NCBI RefSeq assembly: GCF_008831285.2
Contig: NC_045140.1
Location: 2,397,528 to 2,461,527 of the forward strand
Direction of reading: 5' to 3'
Source: Nymphaea colorata
Taxonomy: Eukaryota; Streptophyta; Magnoliopsida; Nymphaeales; Nymphaeaceae
DNA: 64,000 bases
The number at the start of each line of letters is the position of its first letter. Within the stretch, counting starts at the first letter, position 1. Position numbers and translations under genes: made by a program. This document shows, one piece after another, positions 37,756 to 49,937 of this stretch. The notes beneath the pieces were generated by a model. That model was not told the origin of the DNA and made no database searches. It saw only the letters and a list, made by a program, of their open reading frames with translations.

Positions 37756-38634
37756 TTTTTTGAACAACAGATTGTTAACCTCCTCCTTACCCGAATGATA
37801 GCGTTATGGAGGTCCATTTTTCCGTATTAAGGAAAAAAAATGAAAAAGGGACAATCAAACCTAGCCTTTTCTATCTTTTCAAACTAAAACGATATGATCC
37901 AAATTTGGGTACGTTCTCAATCGTGGTCTATATCTAGTCAGGTTTATACTTTGAGACGTAAATGGCATGAAATTTGATCCACTAAATACACTATAAATTG
38001 GATCAGAATCAGTTTTGGCACAGTAAATAAATAAATAAACCTCAAAATCAGATCCCATCTTTTCACTCCCCTGCTTAAACTAGATTTGATTCTCAAACAA
38101 GCTTGTTTACATCAGAAATAAATTCACACCCAAACTGATACTGAACGTCTTAACTAAGCAAATATAAGTTTCCTTTCTATTGCAGTCACAAATGTTATTG
38201 ATATCTTGAAATATAGTAATTTTATCACGGGATACTACAGATATAATATAAAGAATGATACTGAAAAGATAGTAAATTTAAATACTTTACAATGTTCCAG
38301 TTTTTGTAATTCATGAAAATTTATCCACCAGGAATGATCTGCAAACTGTTAATATCAACAGGTTGGTGTCACGGGATATAGCCAAGACCAATATCATGTC
38401 CACAATTTGCCGTTCTTTAGATAGTATCTGCCTCAGCTTAAATCTATTGCTAGCACTTCCGCGGAGTTGCAGCCCTAGGACTGCAATTTTGTAAGAAAGA
38501 AGTCCCAACTTCTGTGCAACATGGCAGGATGGTTGTGCTGAAGTGTCGAGTGTTTGAAACATATCTGTTGATGCTTTGAGAGATTCTTCGTCTTCCTGAC
38601 AGAGCGATAGTAGTCATCCCTTCTTAGTAGCGAT

Positions 38635-38960
38635 ATGGGCATTAATACTCATAAATCTGTATACGTAAGGGCAATCAAAAGAAAAATATCAGAAAACAGA
38701 AGGAAAAGTATAGGGTGGGGTTCGAGTCGGATTGAAGACTATGTTCAATGGGTTTTTGGTGATGGGACCAGAGCAAGGTTCTGGATTGATAAATGGCATC
38801 GGAGGATACATATTAATGAACTCATTAGCGACTTTTTCTGCTGCTGTGAAACTGCCAGGGAAGCTCTCTCCAAATATTCTGATGGTAGCCTGCTAGAGGT
38901 GATTCATACAACTGACGCAGGTCTTCTAATTTGTCTGGTGATGGACGGTAAAGTCGACAC
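38635..38960 (+). pseudogene. LINE (non-LTR retrotransposon) ORF2 C-terminal fragment
   Basis: An open stretch encodes a segment with VFGDGTRARFWIDKW followed by ISDFF and SDGSLLEVI. This resembles the region after the reverse transcriptase in plant LINEs (the zf-RVT neighbourhood). It is short, lacks the catalytic YADD-type core and has no ORF1 nearby, so it is a dead fragment. Confidence 0.6.
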
Positions 38961-39029
38961 CGGTGGAGCTTGTTTTCTGTTTGTTATCGCTCGGTTTTGT
39001 GGTTTCTTTTTGCTGTCCGTCTTTTAGCA

Positions 39030-42000
39030 GGTACCGTCTCTGGACCTTCCCGTCATATGATTTCCGGGCTGCCTGGTTCTAGTAGCCGATCTTTTGGTTG
39101 CGCCTTTTGTGGGATGCTGACGCAATGCATTCACATTTCCAGACGATCCCAATTGGATATGCAAACAAAACTTACTTTTCAAGTATTTCATTAGTCATTC
39201 TTTAAGAGGCTCCTCTGCACAGACGGTCAAACCCACGATCAGCTGTTGAGTCCAAGAAGACCAAACGAGTACTCAATCCAGTTGGTTTGACAGCCCTCTG
39301 TGATTAGCCTCAGTTTTTGTTCTTTTGTATCCGATTGTGAATATCATCTGGGTAATTCCCGCAGGCTTTTTCCACAAACGGGTGCTCTTCGGAAAAAGTG
39401 ATGACCCTTGAAGAGAAAAGGAAAGGCTTATGATTCTAACAAGAACATCTTCTCAAGCCATCCGTTGTCCATCTCCCATGGTTCAGAAAGCTGGTTTCAT
39501 CTATTTCACTGCCCTGTAAGGCTGTAAGCTAGGTTCATCACTTGCCATCCTACATCACAGATTCTCATAGAAGAGCACCGTGCCCACTGCCCAATGTTGA
39601 CGCATCTGGACACAGGTGCAGGTACAAGACACGGCTTGGACACTGAAAACTTATATTTTGTATTTCTTTGAATATTTGATGGATGTATCCTCCACCAAAT
39701 TTTTCGCACCAGTACCTACACCCACACCTATAACTGCACCCATGTGACATAGCTTGTACAATTGAGTGCATGTGCGTAAATATGTTTTGCCACATTTTTC
39801 CACTATTCACGAAAAAGAGAGCAGGATCAGGTGACCAAGGATGTAGCTCTGTATATTATTAGAGTTGTTTTGCGCGATTCCTCCACCCAATTCTTTTTCT
39901 TTCTTAAGCACAAAGTTGATCATCCGAGTGCTGCATGAACTGATCTGATTCTCGAACAAACAAGTGCAATATGTGCAATTTCAATTATGAAGGATGCACA
40001 AGCATATATGAATACACTGGGACGGCTGTTGAAAATCTTCACACAAGACGTGCATTCAAGTATGTATAGCAGCATTGTTCGCCTTTAGGATTTTAAACTT
40101 GAAAGTCAGAAAGTATAATACAAACCTTATCTGAAAAGTAAAAGTGAAATAAATGACAGTACTCTGTAAGGAACACATGCTGCACCAGAACTAGACGAAG
40201 TGTGAGCAGAAGGAGATCAGAGTTCGGCTAGAAACAGGGGTTCCGTGGGCTAGCTTGACTGGGATGGAGCGGTACAGGCCAACATCCAGTTTGCGGCCTC
40301 GTATAAGAAGGGCTTTTATGGGCTTGGTGCCCTTGTCACGGAAGCTTATGGCTCGCACTGGTATGGGCTGTCAATGTGGTGTCATGCTTCTGTGTCCTAT
40401 TTGTCCAACTCCAGCAGACGTACTAGATGGATGATGCACCGCTGCCTTGATGAACAGAGCCTCTTGTCTTCCAACAGTAAGCTGCAAAATTCAGTGTAGC
40501 AACCAACAGTTGCATGAGGAACTCATGAGCATGGCTCGATCTGACTCTCCTCAGTCCTCCTCCTGGCTAAGTTCATATTCAGGGTTTCATTTCATTTTCA
40601 GTAACAAGCTACCTGCCACTGATGTTTTTCTTCTGCTGCTGAGCACGCCTTGTACCGAGCTGTTTAAGGAGTGGTAGTGTCTTGAGGGCCGGCCCTCAAT
40701 TTTTGTATAGTTGTTACTGTATCAAGGTTTTCTAGCCTCCATTTTGTTCTTGTATAAATATTTTTTGGCAATAAAGGTTGGGGGACTACTTCCACCGCAG
40801 CTGTTTCCTAGAAATAAATGACAGTAGACCTACATATGAAGCAGTACCCTTTTATGCTAACTGCTAGTTAGCATATGCTGCAAGTCAATCCAATGCTACC
40901 CTTTTGTACCAGCAGCTGCAATTCAATTCAATGCAAGTCTAATTTTTTATTTCCAAACCACTCAGTTAAAATAACAAGCAACTCCACTTCCTGTCAAAAA
41001 AATGGAAAGGATAAGTTTAATCAAATGTCTGAACATGAGCATTTTTTATTAAAATTTACACAAGATGTCACAGAGGATCTGGAAAAGAAAGTCAAAGAGA
41101 ATCTAGTTATTGAGAAATAGGCAACTCAATCGACAATAGAGCAATTCATGTAGGCATAATAAAAAATTGGAAAAAAGAAAAAAGTCAACAGAAAATACAA
41201 ATTATAAATATTTTCACTTACAGTCAACTCCTTGACCATGACAAGGAACTCGCTGAAAATCTTCAAGTTGAAAAAAGTCGAGAGTGAATATGACAAGGTG
41301 TCGCCCATGGCATATACTTATAGCGATCTAACTGACCTGATCTTCCCATAAAAAAGAAGAAAAAGGGAAAAAGCAATAGGTCATCACCCTCTTTGTCCCA
41401 TGTTTACACAGTACGCAGTAATGACATACAGAATCCATGGAAAGCTTTTCAAGAGTGCACTTTGGCCATCAAACTAGTTATCAAACATCATGAACAGCCG
41501 ATTACCATGATATGTAAAGTATAAACTACTGGATCAAACAATAAGCTCTCGACTTAACAAATTAATTGTACTCATGAAAATTGATAAATTAGCCAAGATG
41601 TACAATGTAAAATCATGAAGAAAAAACATGATAAAATGTCAGGCTATATAATCTATGCACCCACGACAATCAAGAGGCGTAAAATACAAACCTTGTGAAA
41701 TTGACAAAAGGAGTCAACACCTACAACATAGAAAGGTACCAGAAACAAATTAACAATTACCAGTTATTAAAATAGTTATAACATTGTATATAATGAAAAT
41801 CAACATTTGAGCATCAAGAAAAGATAAAAAGGAACATTTTAAAATACCTCTAATGCAAACCTCAAATTTTCAGCATTGATATAAGTCATACAACTCTTTT
41901 CATTGTTAATTAGAAAGGTCAACGAATTTTTTTATTATATCAGCTACTCAATGACTAGCAATATTGTTTTTCCCTTTAAAGGGGAACTAAGGAATGCACC

Positions 42001-43239
42001 TGATGTTCGGCCATTCTTCTCTGAAACACCTAGTTTCGGAAGAGCCTCTAGAAATTCGTAGCAAGGCTTTGTCATCACCAAGACCCACATGCAATTTTTT
42101 GACATTGTCAAAGTGAACACACCAAACAAATTTAGTCATTTTAATAAGAATTACTCAACTATTTTTTCATATACCAATAGTTTTGCATAGAGTTAAGGAA
42201 ACCGGTGGAAAATAATAAACACGAGAAAAGATTATTTGAAAATGTTTTGGTTATTTTTAACTCATTAACTTACATAATGTCACTGGCATACAAATTAAAT
42301 TTATTGAAGAATGTGTCTGATGAATTATGCAAAAAAATTAAGCTACTTATAGCATTATTAAAAACTTGGGCCGGTTCTTAGTTATGGGCAAAATCTTAGG
42401 AGCAACTTCCAAAGTTTCCGTCAACAGAATTTCGCTTCCATTATCTGAAATAATATCTATGATGCTAATGGTGCATAACCAAAAGCTATAAAACCCAAAA
42501 ATATGAAGCTATTCAATGATCATATTGGATCAATAGACTAGGTTTAACAAGCAGTATCAAGAACTTGATTGACTTGATGGATCAGTGGCTGAACCTACCA
42601 TTTTATTGGCACATTTAAGACCATTACAATTGTTCTCGGCACATTTAAGATGATTACAAATTTTAAACAAGCTTATTTACTTTGAGCAGCACTTAAAAAA
42701 GGAGTAACTAGAGGAATATCGAAAACAAAAGAAAACTTGCAAAGTAGCAGGTGGAAGCACAAGCAGAAGAAGGGAATTTCAAAGAAAATGTGTGTCAAAA
42801 TAGCAGTTTTTACCCTCAAAGTAAGCATGCAAAGATCATATGGAGCTGGACTTTTTTCAGAGATGCAAAACGTGGAGCTGGACAATCTTGAACCCTTCCA
42901 GTCAAATCCTTACACCAGATTCAGCACACTTAGTCTGCATGGTTTCACTCCAGTCTCCTCTCTCTTCTCAACCATAAGAAGAAAGAAGATGCAACAATCA
43001 TCTAACCTGAACAAGTAACATGGAGTCTGCCACTCTGTCCACCGTATTATATGTAATCTGGTTTCACAAGATGCAGAAATTGCAGTTGTAGGATGCATCG
43101 CCAACAACCAATTTATAACATGTGAATCCTTGAGTTTATAGTTTCAGCGCAACTCAAGGCAAAATTTCAGAATGATCTTGAAATCAATTTCTCTTTCCAT
43201 TGATGTTTCCACTTTGGCTGTTACGCCCTTAGATAAACC
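39030..43239. other. Intergenic region between the LINE fragment and the PPR-DYW gene
   Basis: No complete gene. Bases 39595-39760 carry a copy of the dispersed CACCAGTACC repeat. At 40680-40800 there is a sequence ending TTTTTTGGCAATAAAGGTTGGGG that looks like a LINE 3' end. Two short minus-strand exon-like pieces (about 41219-41308, ending at a GTAAGTG donor, and 42000-42120) read as plausible protein, but I cannot name or join them. Confidence 0.35.
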
Positions 43240-45570
43240 CTACCAATAGTCTTTGCAGGAGCACAAACCATTCTTGAAATGATGAAACCTATTAGCATCC
43301 CTTAGTACAATTTCCCTTTGAACAAGTCTTGAGACAAACTTGAACCAAGCATGACAATCATTGCAAACTCTAAGATTTTTCATGATCCTTAATGTGCTTC
43401 CATCAGCAGTACTGATCAACCCAAAAGCAACAGCAAGCTTCTCGCTGTGGTGACTCAACAGTTGTTCTTTCAACTCCTCCTCAAGATCATGCAAGACTGA
43501 GCTAGTATCCGGTTGATAACCTAACTCCCTAACTTGACAGCAAAGCTTGCTGACCATTGCATAGATCTGCTCTCTCAGTGGATGAAACGAATCTTGTACA
43601 CCAAAAACATGCACTTTCTTCTTGATTTGAATCCAGCTACATCCTGGTTCTTTCTTTACCTTTCTGTCCTTCATTATCTTCCTAATTTCAGCTGCCTCCT
43701 GCCATTCACCATATGAAGCATATACATTGGCGATTACTGCATATGCTCCACTATTCTCTGGCTCAATCGCTAGTAGTTTCTCTGCTGCCCTTCTGGCCAA
43801 AACCACATTGTTATGAATTCTACATGCTGAGAGGAGGGCACCCCATACCACGACATCTGGTTCGACAGGCATACTTCTAATAAATTCATCAGCCTCTTTT
43901 AGCAAGCCAGCACGCCCAAAAAGATCAATCATGCATGCATAGTGACTCATCTGTGGCTCTATTGCATGCTTTTTATGCATCATCTGGAAATGGTGCCGAC
44001 CTAGATCAACCAACCCTGCATGACTGCAGGCAGCCAGAACACCTATATAAGTAATATGATCAGGCTTTATCCTTTGCTCCATCATCTCATCAAACAGCTC
44101 TATAGCCTCATTTCCTAGACCATGTTGTGCTTTGGCCATGATCATGCTTGTGTAAGACACTGCATCATGCACACCTGCATGCTTGAAAACATATTCAGCA
44201 GCAATCAAGCTTCCACATCGTGCATACATTGTTACAAGTGCATTTGAGACAGAATTTGTTAGCCTAATATCATTTCTAAGCACATGAGCATGCAACTGTT
44301 TGCCATAATCCAAAACTCCAGAGCTTGCACATACACTAAGCAAACAAGCAATAGTGTAGTCATTCGGTTCAATCCCCTCAAGAAACATAATGCGGAAGAG
44401 TGTCAGTGCATCATGATCTAGTCCATGTTGAGCATATCCGACAATCATTGCTGTCCATAATACCACATCCTTATCACAAACCGAATCAAACACATCTCGA
44501 GCAAGCTGCAATTCACCAAATTTGATGTAGCCGTGCATAAGTGCAGTCAATGCAATTACATTAAGATCATGTGTCCGATCAGCAATTTTACGAGCAATTT
44601 CTAGCCTTCCTGACTTTGAGTACATTGCAATTAAGGCATTTCTAAGGGGACCATAAGAATCGAACAGAAATTTTATGATATAGGCATGCAGCTGCATGCC
44701 TGTCTTCAAGAATTCAAGATTGGCACAAGCGGTAATAGTACTGGTTAATGTAAAACTATCAGCTCTAACATGATGGTTTTGCATCTGAACAAATAATTCC
44801 AGTGCCTGCAAGTCAAATCCTTGTTGATTGTACCCCGCAATTACTGAGTTCCATGAGACACAGTCTCGATCAGACATTGTTTCAAACAGCTCTCTAGCTT
44901 GTTCAATCTGACCAGACTGCGCATACAAAGAAATCAAAGAATTCCATGACGAGATGCTCCTCACCCGCATACTGTTGAACACAGCTTGCGCAACTTCCTG
45001 GTCACCGCACTTGGCATACATGTTGAGAAGCGAATTAGCAACAGAGACATATGCACTCAGTCCAAACTTGGCCACACAGGAGTGCACCTTCCTGCCAGTA
45101 TCTAAATCACCAAGCGCAGCACAAGAAGCAAGGATGTTGGTGAACGTGAACTGGGTAGGGACCACACCCTCCCGTATCATCTCTAGCAAAAGCCCGATGG
45201 CATGTTCATGTAGGCCGGAAAGATTCAAGCCGACAATCATGGCAGTCCATGAGATCGAGTCTCGTTCGGGCATCCCGTCGAACAATTTTCGTGCAACTCC
45301 AAGCTGCCCGCATTTGGCGTGCATGGAGATGACGGTGTTCCACGAAGAGATATTCCGTTCAGGCATTTCGTCGAACAATCTGCGTGCATCTTCAACAAGA
45401 CCATTTTTGCCGTAAAAATTGATGAGATTATTGCAGAGGAAGATGCCAACGCGAAAATTCAGTTTCACCAGCAGAGAATGGACGGATTTCCCAGACTTCA
45501 CGTCCCGGGTGTAGAGACAGGATCGCAGAAGAGAGACGTATCGGTCGACGGAGCACGAATCGATACGCAT
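43240..45570 (-). CDS. PLS-class PPR protein with DYW domain (At2g22070-like)
   Basis: Intronless 776-residue pentatricopeptide repeat protein. It has P, L and S repeats from about residue 40 to 600 (for example LFDEMPERNISSWNTVISMHAKCG), then E/E+ motifs (MKDRKVKKEPGCSWIQI) and a complete DYW domain. The deaminase zinc signature is intact: HSE at 708-710, CNDCH at 736-740, then HHF, CSC and the terminal DYW. Such proteins bind organelle RNA and catalyse C-to-U editing in mitochondria or plastids. The order of motifs and strings such as SGKSVHSLLVK, PTQFTFTNILAS and NSLLNMYAKCGD matches Arabidopsis At2g22070 from memory, whose target I do not know. The start is the first ATG of the frame. The N-terminus is short for a targeting peptide, so an upstream start or exon cannot be excluded. 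Confidence 0.95.
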   Translation of the reverse strand: MRIDSCSVDRYVSLLRSCLYTRDVKSGKSVHSLLVKLNFRVGIFLCNNLINFYGKNGLVEDARRLFDEMPERNISSWNTVISMHAKCGQLGVARKLFDGMPERDSISWTAMIVGLNLSGLHEHAIGLLLEMIREGVVPTQFTFTNILASCAALGDLDTGRKVHSCVAKFGLSAYVSVANSLLNMYAKCGDQEVAQAVFNSMRVRSISSWNSLISLYAQSGQIEQARELFETMSDRDCVSWNSVIAGYNQQGFDLQALELFVQMQNHHVRADSFTLTSTITACANLEFLKTGMQLHAYIIKFLFDSYGPLRNALIAMYSKSGRLEIARKIADRTHDLNVIALTALMHGYIKFGELQLARDVFDSVCDKDVVLWTAMIVGYAQHGLDHDALTLFRIMFLEGIEPNDYTIACLLSVCASSGVLDYGKQLHAHVLRNDIRLTNSVSNALVTMYARCGSLIAAEYVFKHAGVHDAVSYTSMIMAKAQHGLGNEAIELFDEMMEQRIKPDHITYIGVLAACSHAGLVDLGRHHFQMMHKKHAIEPQMSHYACMIDLFGRAGLLKEADEFIRSMPVEPDVVVWGALLSACRIHNNVVLARRAAEKLLAIEPENSGAYAVIANVYASYGEWQEAAEIRKIMKDRKVKKEPGCSWIQIKKKVHVFGVQDSFHPLREQIYAMVSKLCCQVRELGYQPDTSSVLHDLEEELKEQLLSHHSEKLAVAFGLISTADGSTLRIMKNLRVCNDCHAWFKFVSRLVQREIVLRDANRFHHFKNGLCSCKDYW

Positions 45571-46799
45571 CGCGCCACCCGATTGGATTCATGTTCGAGG
45601 CATCAGCTGGCATTTGGCTCCTAACCTGAACACGAAAGAAAAATGGTTTGCATGAGAGTTTTGTGGACCGTCTAAAGTCGCAAATGAAGCGTCACAATCT
45701 CTGGTTGTTTCAGACTTCAGAGGACGGATTCCGACCAAAAACGTATTAGAGGACGAAACCAATTTATCTTCTTACTTGCTCTCAAACTATGGCTGTGATT
45801 GTTTATCTCCGATCTGAGTTTCAATGCTCTGCTCACATCTCATACATCAGGTGTTACGACTTAATGTGGATTTGAAACATACATTGCTGAAATCTACAAT
45901 TTCTTCAAATAATAGTTCTCGGGAAGTATGGATTTAAAGAGCAACCTTGTATCGATACAGGGCAGAGCCAGGATTTGATGTTTAGGGGCCCGAATGGTTC
46001 TGAAAAAAAAAAAAAAAAGGATTGAAATTTTTTAATAAAAAACAACTTCTCTTTTCAAAAGTTTTACAGGAACCGAACTAATTTTTTCGAAAACTTTAAT
46101 AGTAATTTAAAATTTTCAAAACTTAAAGAGCTGGGATGGCTCCTGCCGGCCCCCGTTCCCTCCTCGTGCTTGGATACGAGATTCATTGCTAACAAACATT
46201 TTGTGGCGCTATAAGTTGGTGCATATGAGTTGATTGAAGAAGAGACCTTGAAGGAGACCTAAAGCCTAAAGATTTGCTTTAATATTCCTCACAAAAAAAA
46301 TGCCGGCCTTGAAGAAGAGACCTCAATGTGAATATGGGGAGAGAGTGGAAACTCAAGGGGTAACCAACTGATCCTCCTTTTTTTCTTTCTGCTACTCTTT
46401 TCTTTTGTCCACAAATTAGATCCCTCTCTCTCACGAACAAGATTGCCATTACCTATGATTTTCATTGTTGGTATACATGATCGAGGATCGGAAAGACTAC
46501 ACAGGGGCAAACAAGAGAAGCTTAATTCCTTGGCGTGCTTTTATTGGAACGGGCATTATGAGGAATTTAAAATGTTATCATGTCCGAACAAAGAGAAGGA
46601 CACTTGGTGAGAGTTGCTCCTAAACAGCAAACTATGGGGGGTGTGATCAGTATGCCGCTTCTGTATAGGTTTCAAAGCAATCCTGAACCATATAAACAAA
46701 CAAAAAAAGGTAGAAATTTGGCCCTCAAGGCATCACTGCACATCCTGAAGTTTAGTGGTCGACTCCTGACCACAATTAAAAAGGGGAAAATGTTCAGCT
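45571..46799. other. Intergenic region with a possible short transposon
   Basis: CAGGGCAGAGCCAGGATTTG near 45959 and the roughly inverted GGGATGGCTCCTGCCGGCCC near 46132-46151 flank an AT-rich core. This is a form common in short plant transposons. No target duplication was confirmed. Confidence 0.35.
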
Positions 46800-47159
46800 T
46801 ACCTTGAGTTTGAAATCACAAGTCTCGACTGACGGAGATGTGCATGGCAACAGTGCTCCAAAAGTTTTAGCTGCCGGAAATGTCTGTACCACTGAAGCTC
46901 TGTCTTTGTGAACATGTTTGTGTTCCAAACTTTTCTCCTTTTGAGACAAACTAGATGAAGAGGCTTTAATAAAAGCGATTGTTTTATTGACAGCAACAGG
47001 TTCGGTTTGGGAGCCTTTTCTCCTTTTTCCTTCCTCATATAATCTACATTCGGGCGCATAGGAACCCTTACTCTTTGCTGGTCCATGAATCACATCTAAG
47101 CTAAAGAGTGGTAGAAGTCCACCGTTCAGACTGCAACCTCTCTTCATCTGGTGGAACAC
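46800..47159 (-). CDS. Exon-like open segment, unknown protein
   Basis: A minus-strand frame of about 120 residues begins MFHQMKRGCSLNGG and includes LLPLFSLDVIHGPAKSKGS. It runs into a good splice donor (GTAAGC) after the residues DFKLK. This could be a first exon of a small gene whose other exons I cannot find, or chance. No domain is recognised. Confidence 0.25.
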
Positions 47160-47459
47160 TGAAGCTAGGGACCCAATCGTTTCAGTTTTTGGTGTACAGA
47201 TCTGTCAAAGTTTCACGCATCGTTCCAGGAATCTCAACAAGAGGTTGGTCATTGGTGTCGCGCTTTCCGTTTCCCATAAGCATGAAAGTTATTCATTGTT
47301 TTCGTAGTGGGGTTGGGTGAAAAATGATAAACAACTTAAACCGTGGGCATGTGTAACAAGTATCTGCTTCAATCGTGTCCACATCATTTTTTTGTCTCAT
47401 CAACAATTGACGTAGTTCTGTCACCGTGTTTGTCTTTCTGTGAAGACTCCAAGTCTCTG

Positions 47460-48170
47460 GCCAATCTATAGAAGCAAAACTCTTCTATTTCCATTGTCTA
47501 GCTTAAATGGTCGTCTTGCTTTGCATCGTTTTCATCTTGAATTTGACCGAGCGCCTAACGATGTCGGCAGAATATGCAGTATGTGCATTTTCTTTTCCTT
47601 AGATTCAGTCATTTTTTTTCAATCAGTGTAGCCAATTGCTTGACGGAAGTTTATTATGACTCACATTTAGGCGGACAGAAATTAGGGATCGGTTTCATGC
47701 CTATAAATGTTACCAACCTCTGTTTTCATTGCTTTGCCGTCGAGGTTTGGGATCCATCTCTGTTATAACTTCGTTTGCCTGCTTATTATATGGTTCTTGA
47801 AGAATTTATAGTTCGGTTTGGGTTTGCAGTGGCTCTCTGAGTAGAAGTTGGTGGTCGCTCTACTTCACCTGGCTCCGGCATTTACAGAAGGAGGTTGATT
47901 ACAATCTTCAGGTAACTGAAAGGGAATTTTTGCTGCTATTCCTTCAGATACTTTTGCATCATCTTATTGTCAATCCTGTCTTAAATCAACTTCCGTACCG
48001 GATAGTACATACATATATCGTATTTCACGTTGAATAGGATCCATTCAGGATTCAGTCAGCACGCCGTTCACGATGGCATGGAAATGATGCCTGGATTGTA
48101 GAGGAATACAAGAGCTGGCTTGTCTTCAAGGCAAAAGCCCACGGTCCTGTCCGCCCGGGAGTTTTCTTTT
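47460..48170 (+). pseudogene. Coding-like blocks upstream of the NPF gene, unassigned
   Basis: Plus-strand pieces read as protein but lie in separate frames: about 47505-47575 (LNGRLALHRFHLEFDRAP), 47634-47765 (LTEVYYDSHLGGQKLGIGF), 47831-47910 (SLYFTWLRHLQKEVDYNLQ, ending at a donor) and 48040-48165 (EEYKSWLVFKAKAHGPVRP). The third and fourth could splice in frame. No start codon or family was recognised. It may be a decayed gene or transposon protein. Confidence 0.3.
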
Positions 48171-49090
48171 CTTTTTTTTTTCCCATCTGAGTTTAAGTTT
48201 TTGCTGGTACACGTTGGGTGATCAGGTTGTTTTGTAGCAGAACGGCTTTTATAGCTCTGAAACAGTCAGTCAAAATGATTAGAACTGGTAAAAATCGCGC
48301 TTCCTAGCAAGCACAAACAAGATATTGAAAATCACTATCCCTTGCATATATATGGGAATCACGATTCCCCGTACCATAGGACACAATTCCATTGCTCAGG
48401 GTTCTGGTTCCATCATATGTAAATCCTGCTCTTGTTACATGACAATTCTGAACTGCACAGCCCAGAAATTGTCTCCCTAGTCATATGCTCTAATGTTTCT
48501 CATCGCCGACTCTAATACCACCGATTTTTAGATCAATCGCAGAAGGAAGGAACTGTACGGAACTGCCGGACTATCCGGTTAAGCGCATATGGCAGGAAAC
48601 GATATATACACAGGAGATGGAACTGTTGATATGAAAGGCAACCGTGCCGTGAAAAGCAAAACAGGAACTTGGAAAACTTGCCCCTTCATATTAGGTACAA
48701 CTTTTGAAAGCTTATTTTGTGCAAAAAAGTGTTGCGGTTTCTTGTATAGTATTGTGATTTGTGTGGCCATTTTACAGGAAATGAGTGCTGTGGAAGATTG
48801 GCATACTATGGGATGAGCACCAATCTGGTGAACTATTTGATCAATCGTCTTAACCAGGGAAGTGCTCAGGCAGCCAATAATATCACGAACTGGTCGGGAA
48901 CATGCTACATAACTACACTGATTGGAGCCTTTTTAGCTGATGCATATTTGGGGCGATTTTGGGTTATTGCTATTTTCTCTTCCATCTATGTTTCGGTAAG
49001 GTTCATTTACAAGCTATGGCGTTACTGTGTTTTATTGAAGACATGAACCAATGCATTACATTCATATGCACTTGTTTGAAGAAACTGAAA

Positions 49091-49160
49091 GAAAAACTAG
49101 TTTGGTTGCAGGGAACGACATTGTTGAAAAACTAGTTTGGTTGCAGGGAATGACATTGTT
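49091..49160 (+). repeat. 35-bp tandem duplication over the NPF exon 3 acceptor
   Basis: GAAAAACTAGTTTGGTTGCA starts at 49091 and again at 49126; the two units differ by about one base. Each unit carries a TTGCAG acceptor. Only the second (exon from 49147) gives the correct reading frame. The first leads to an early in-frame TAG. Confidence 0.85.
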
Positions 49161-49937
49161 GACTTTATCTGCATCAGTAAATGGTTTAAAACCTGAATGT
49201 CACAGAGGCACATGCCATGCAAAAGAAGAAAACGTGGCAGTGTTCTTTGTGGCTCTTTATCTAATTGCTCTAGGGACTGGCGGAATCAAGCCCTGCGTCT
49301 CGTCAGACCAGTTTGATGAAACTGATGAAAAAAAAAGAAATGGAAAAGCTCCTTCTTCAATTGGTTCTACTTTTCAATCAATATTGGCGCTCTCATCGCC
49401 TCATCTGTGTTGGTTTACATCCAGGAGCATGTGGGATGGGGCTGGGGTTTTGGAACTCCGGCAGTTTTAATGGCAGTTGCTATTGTTTCCTTCTTTTCTG
49501 GCTTAAGATTGTATCGGAATCAAAAACCCGGAGGTAGCCCCTTGACACGTATTGCTCAGGTCCTGGTCGCGTCATTGAGGAAGTACAATTTGATGGTACC
49601 TTCTGATAAGTCTCTGTTATATGACACTGAAGATGCCGAATCTGGAATTCAAGGGAGCAGAAAGCTTGATCATACAAAACAATTTGGGTACGTCCACTAA
49701 ATTTCATGTCCAATGGGGTTTAGATCAGATTTTGCAGCTTAAATCGCCAAATCTGTATAGCTTATTTATACTTCTTGCTTTACTATTTGCTTTAGTCCTC
49801 CCTGTCTGCAACTTTTAGAATTTAAAATCCTCTTCGTGAGCATATGCCCTTGGTAGTTGTCTACATTGGCAAAAAGGTACTCATTCAGTTTGCATATTTG
49901 TTTATTTTATATACTAGGGAGTTCTTCGTGTTCAAAC

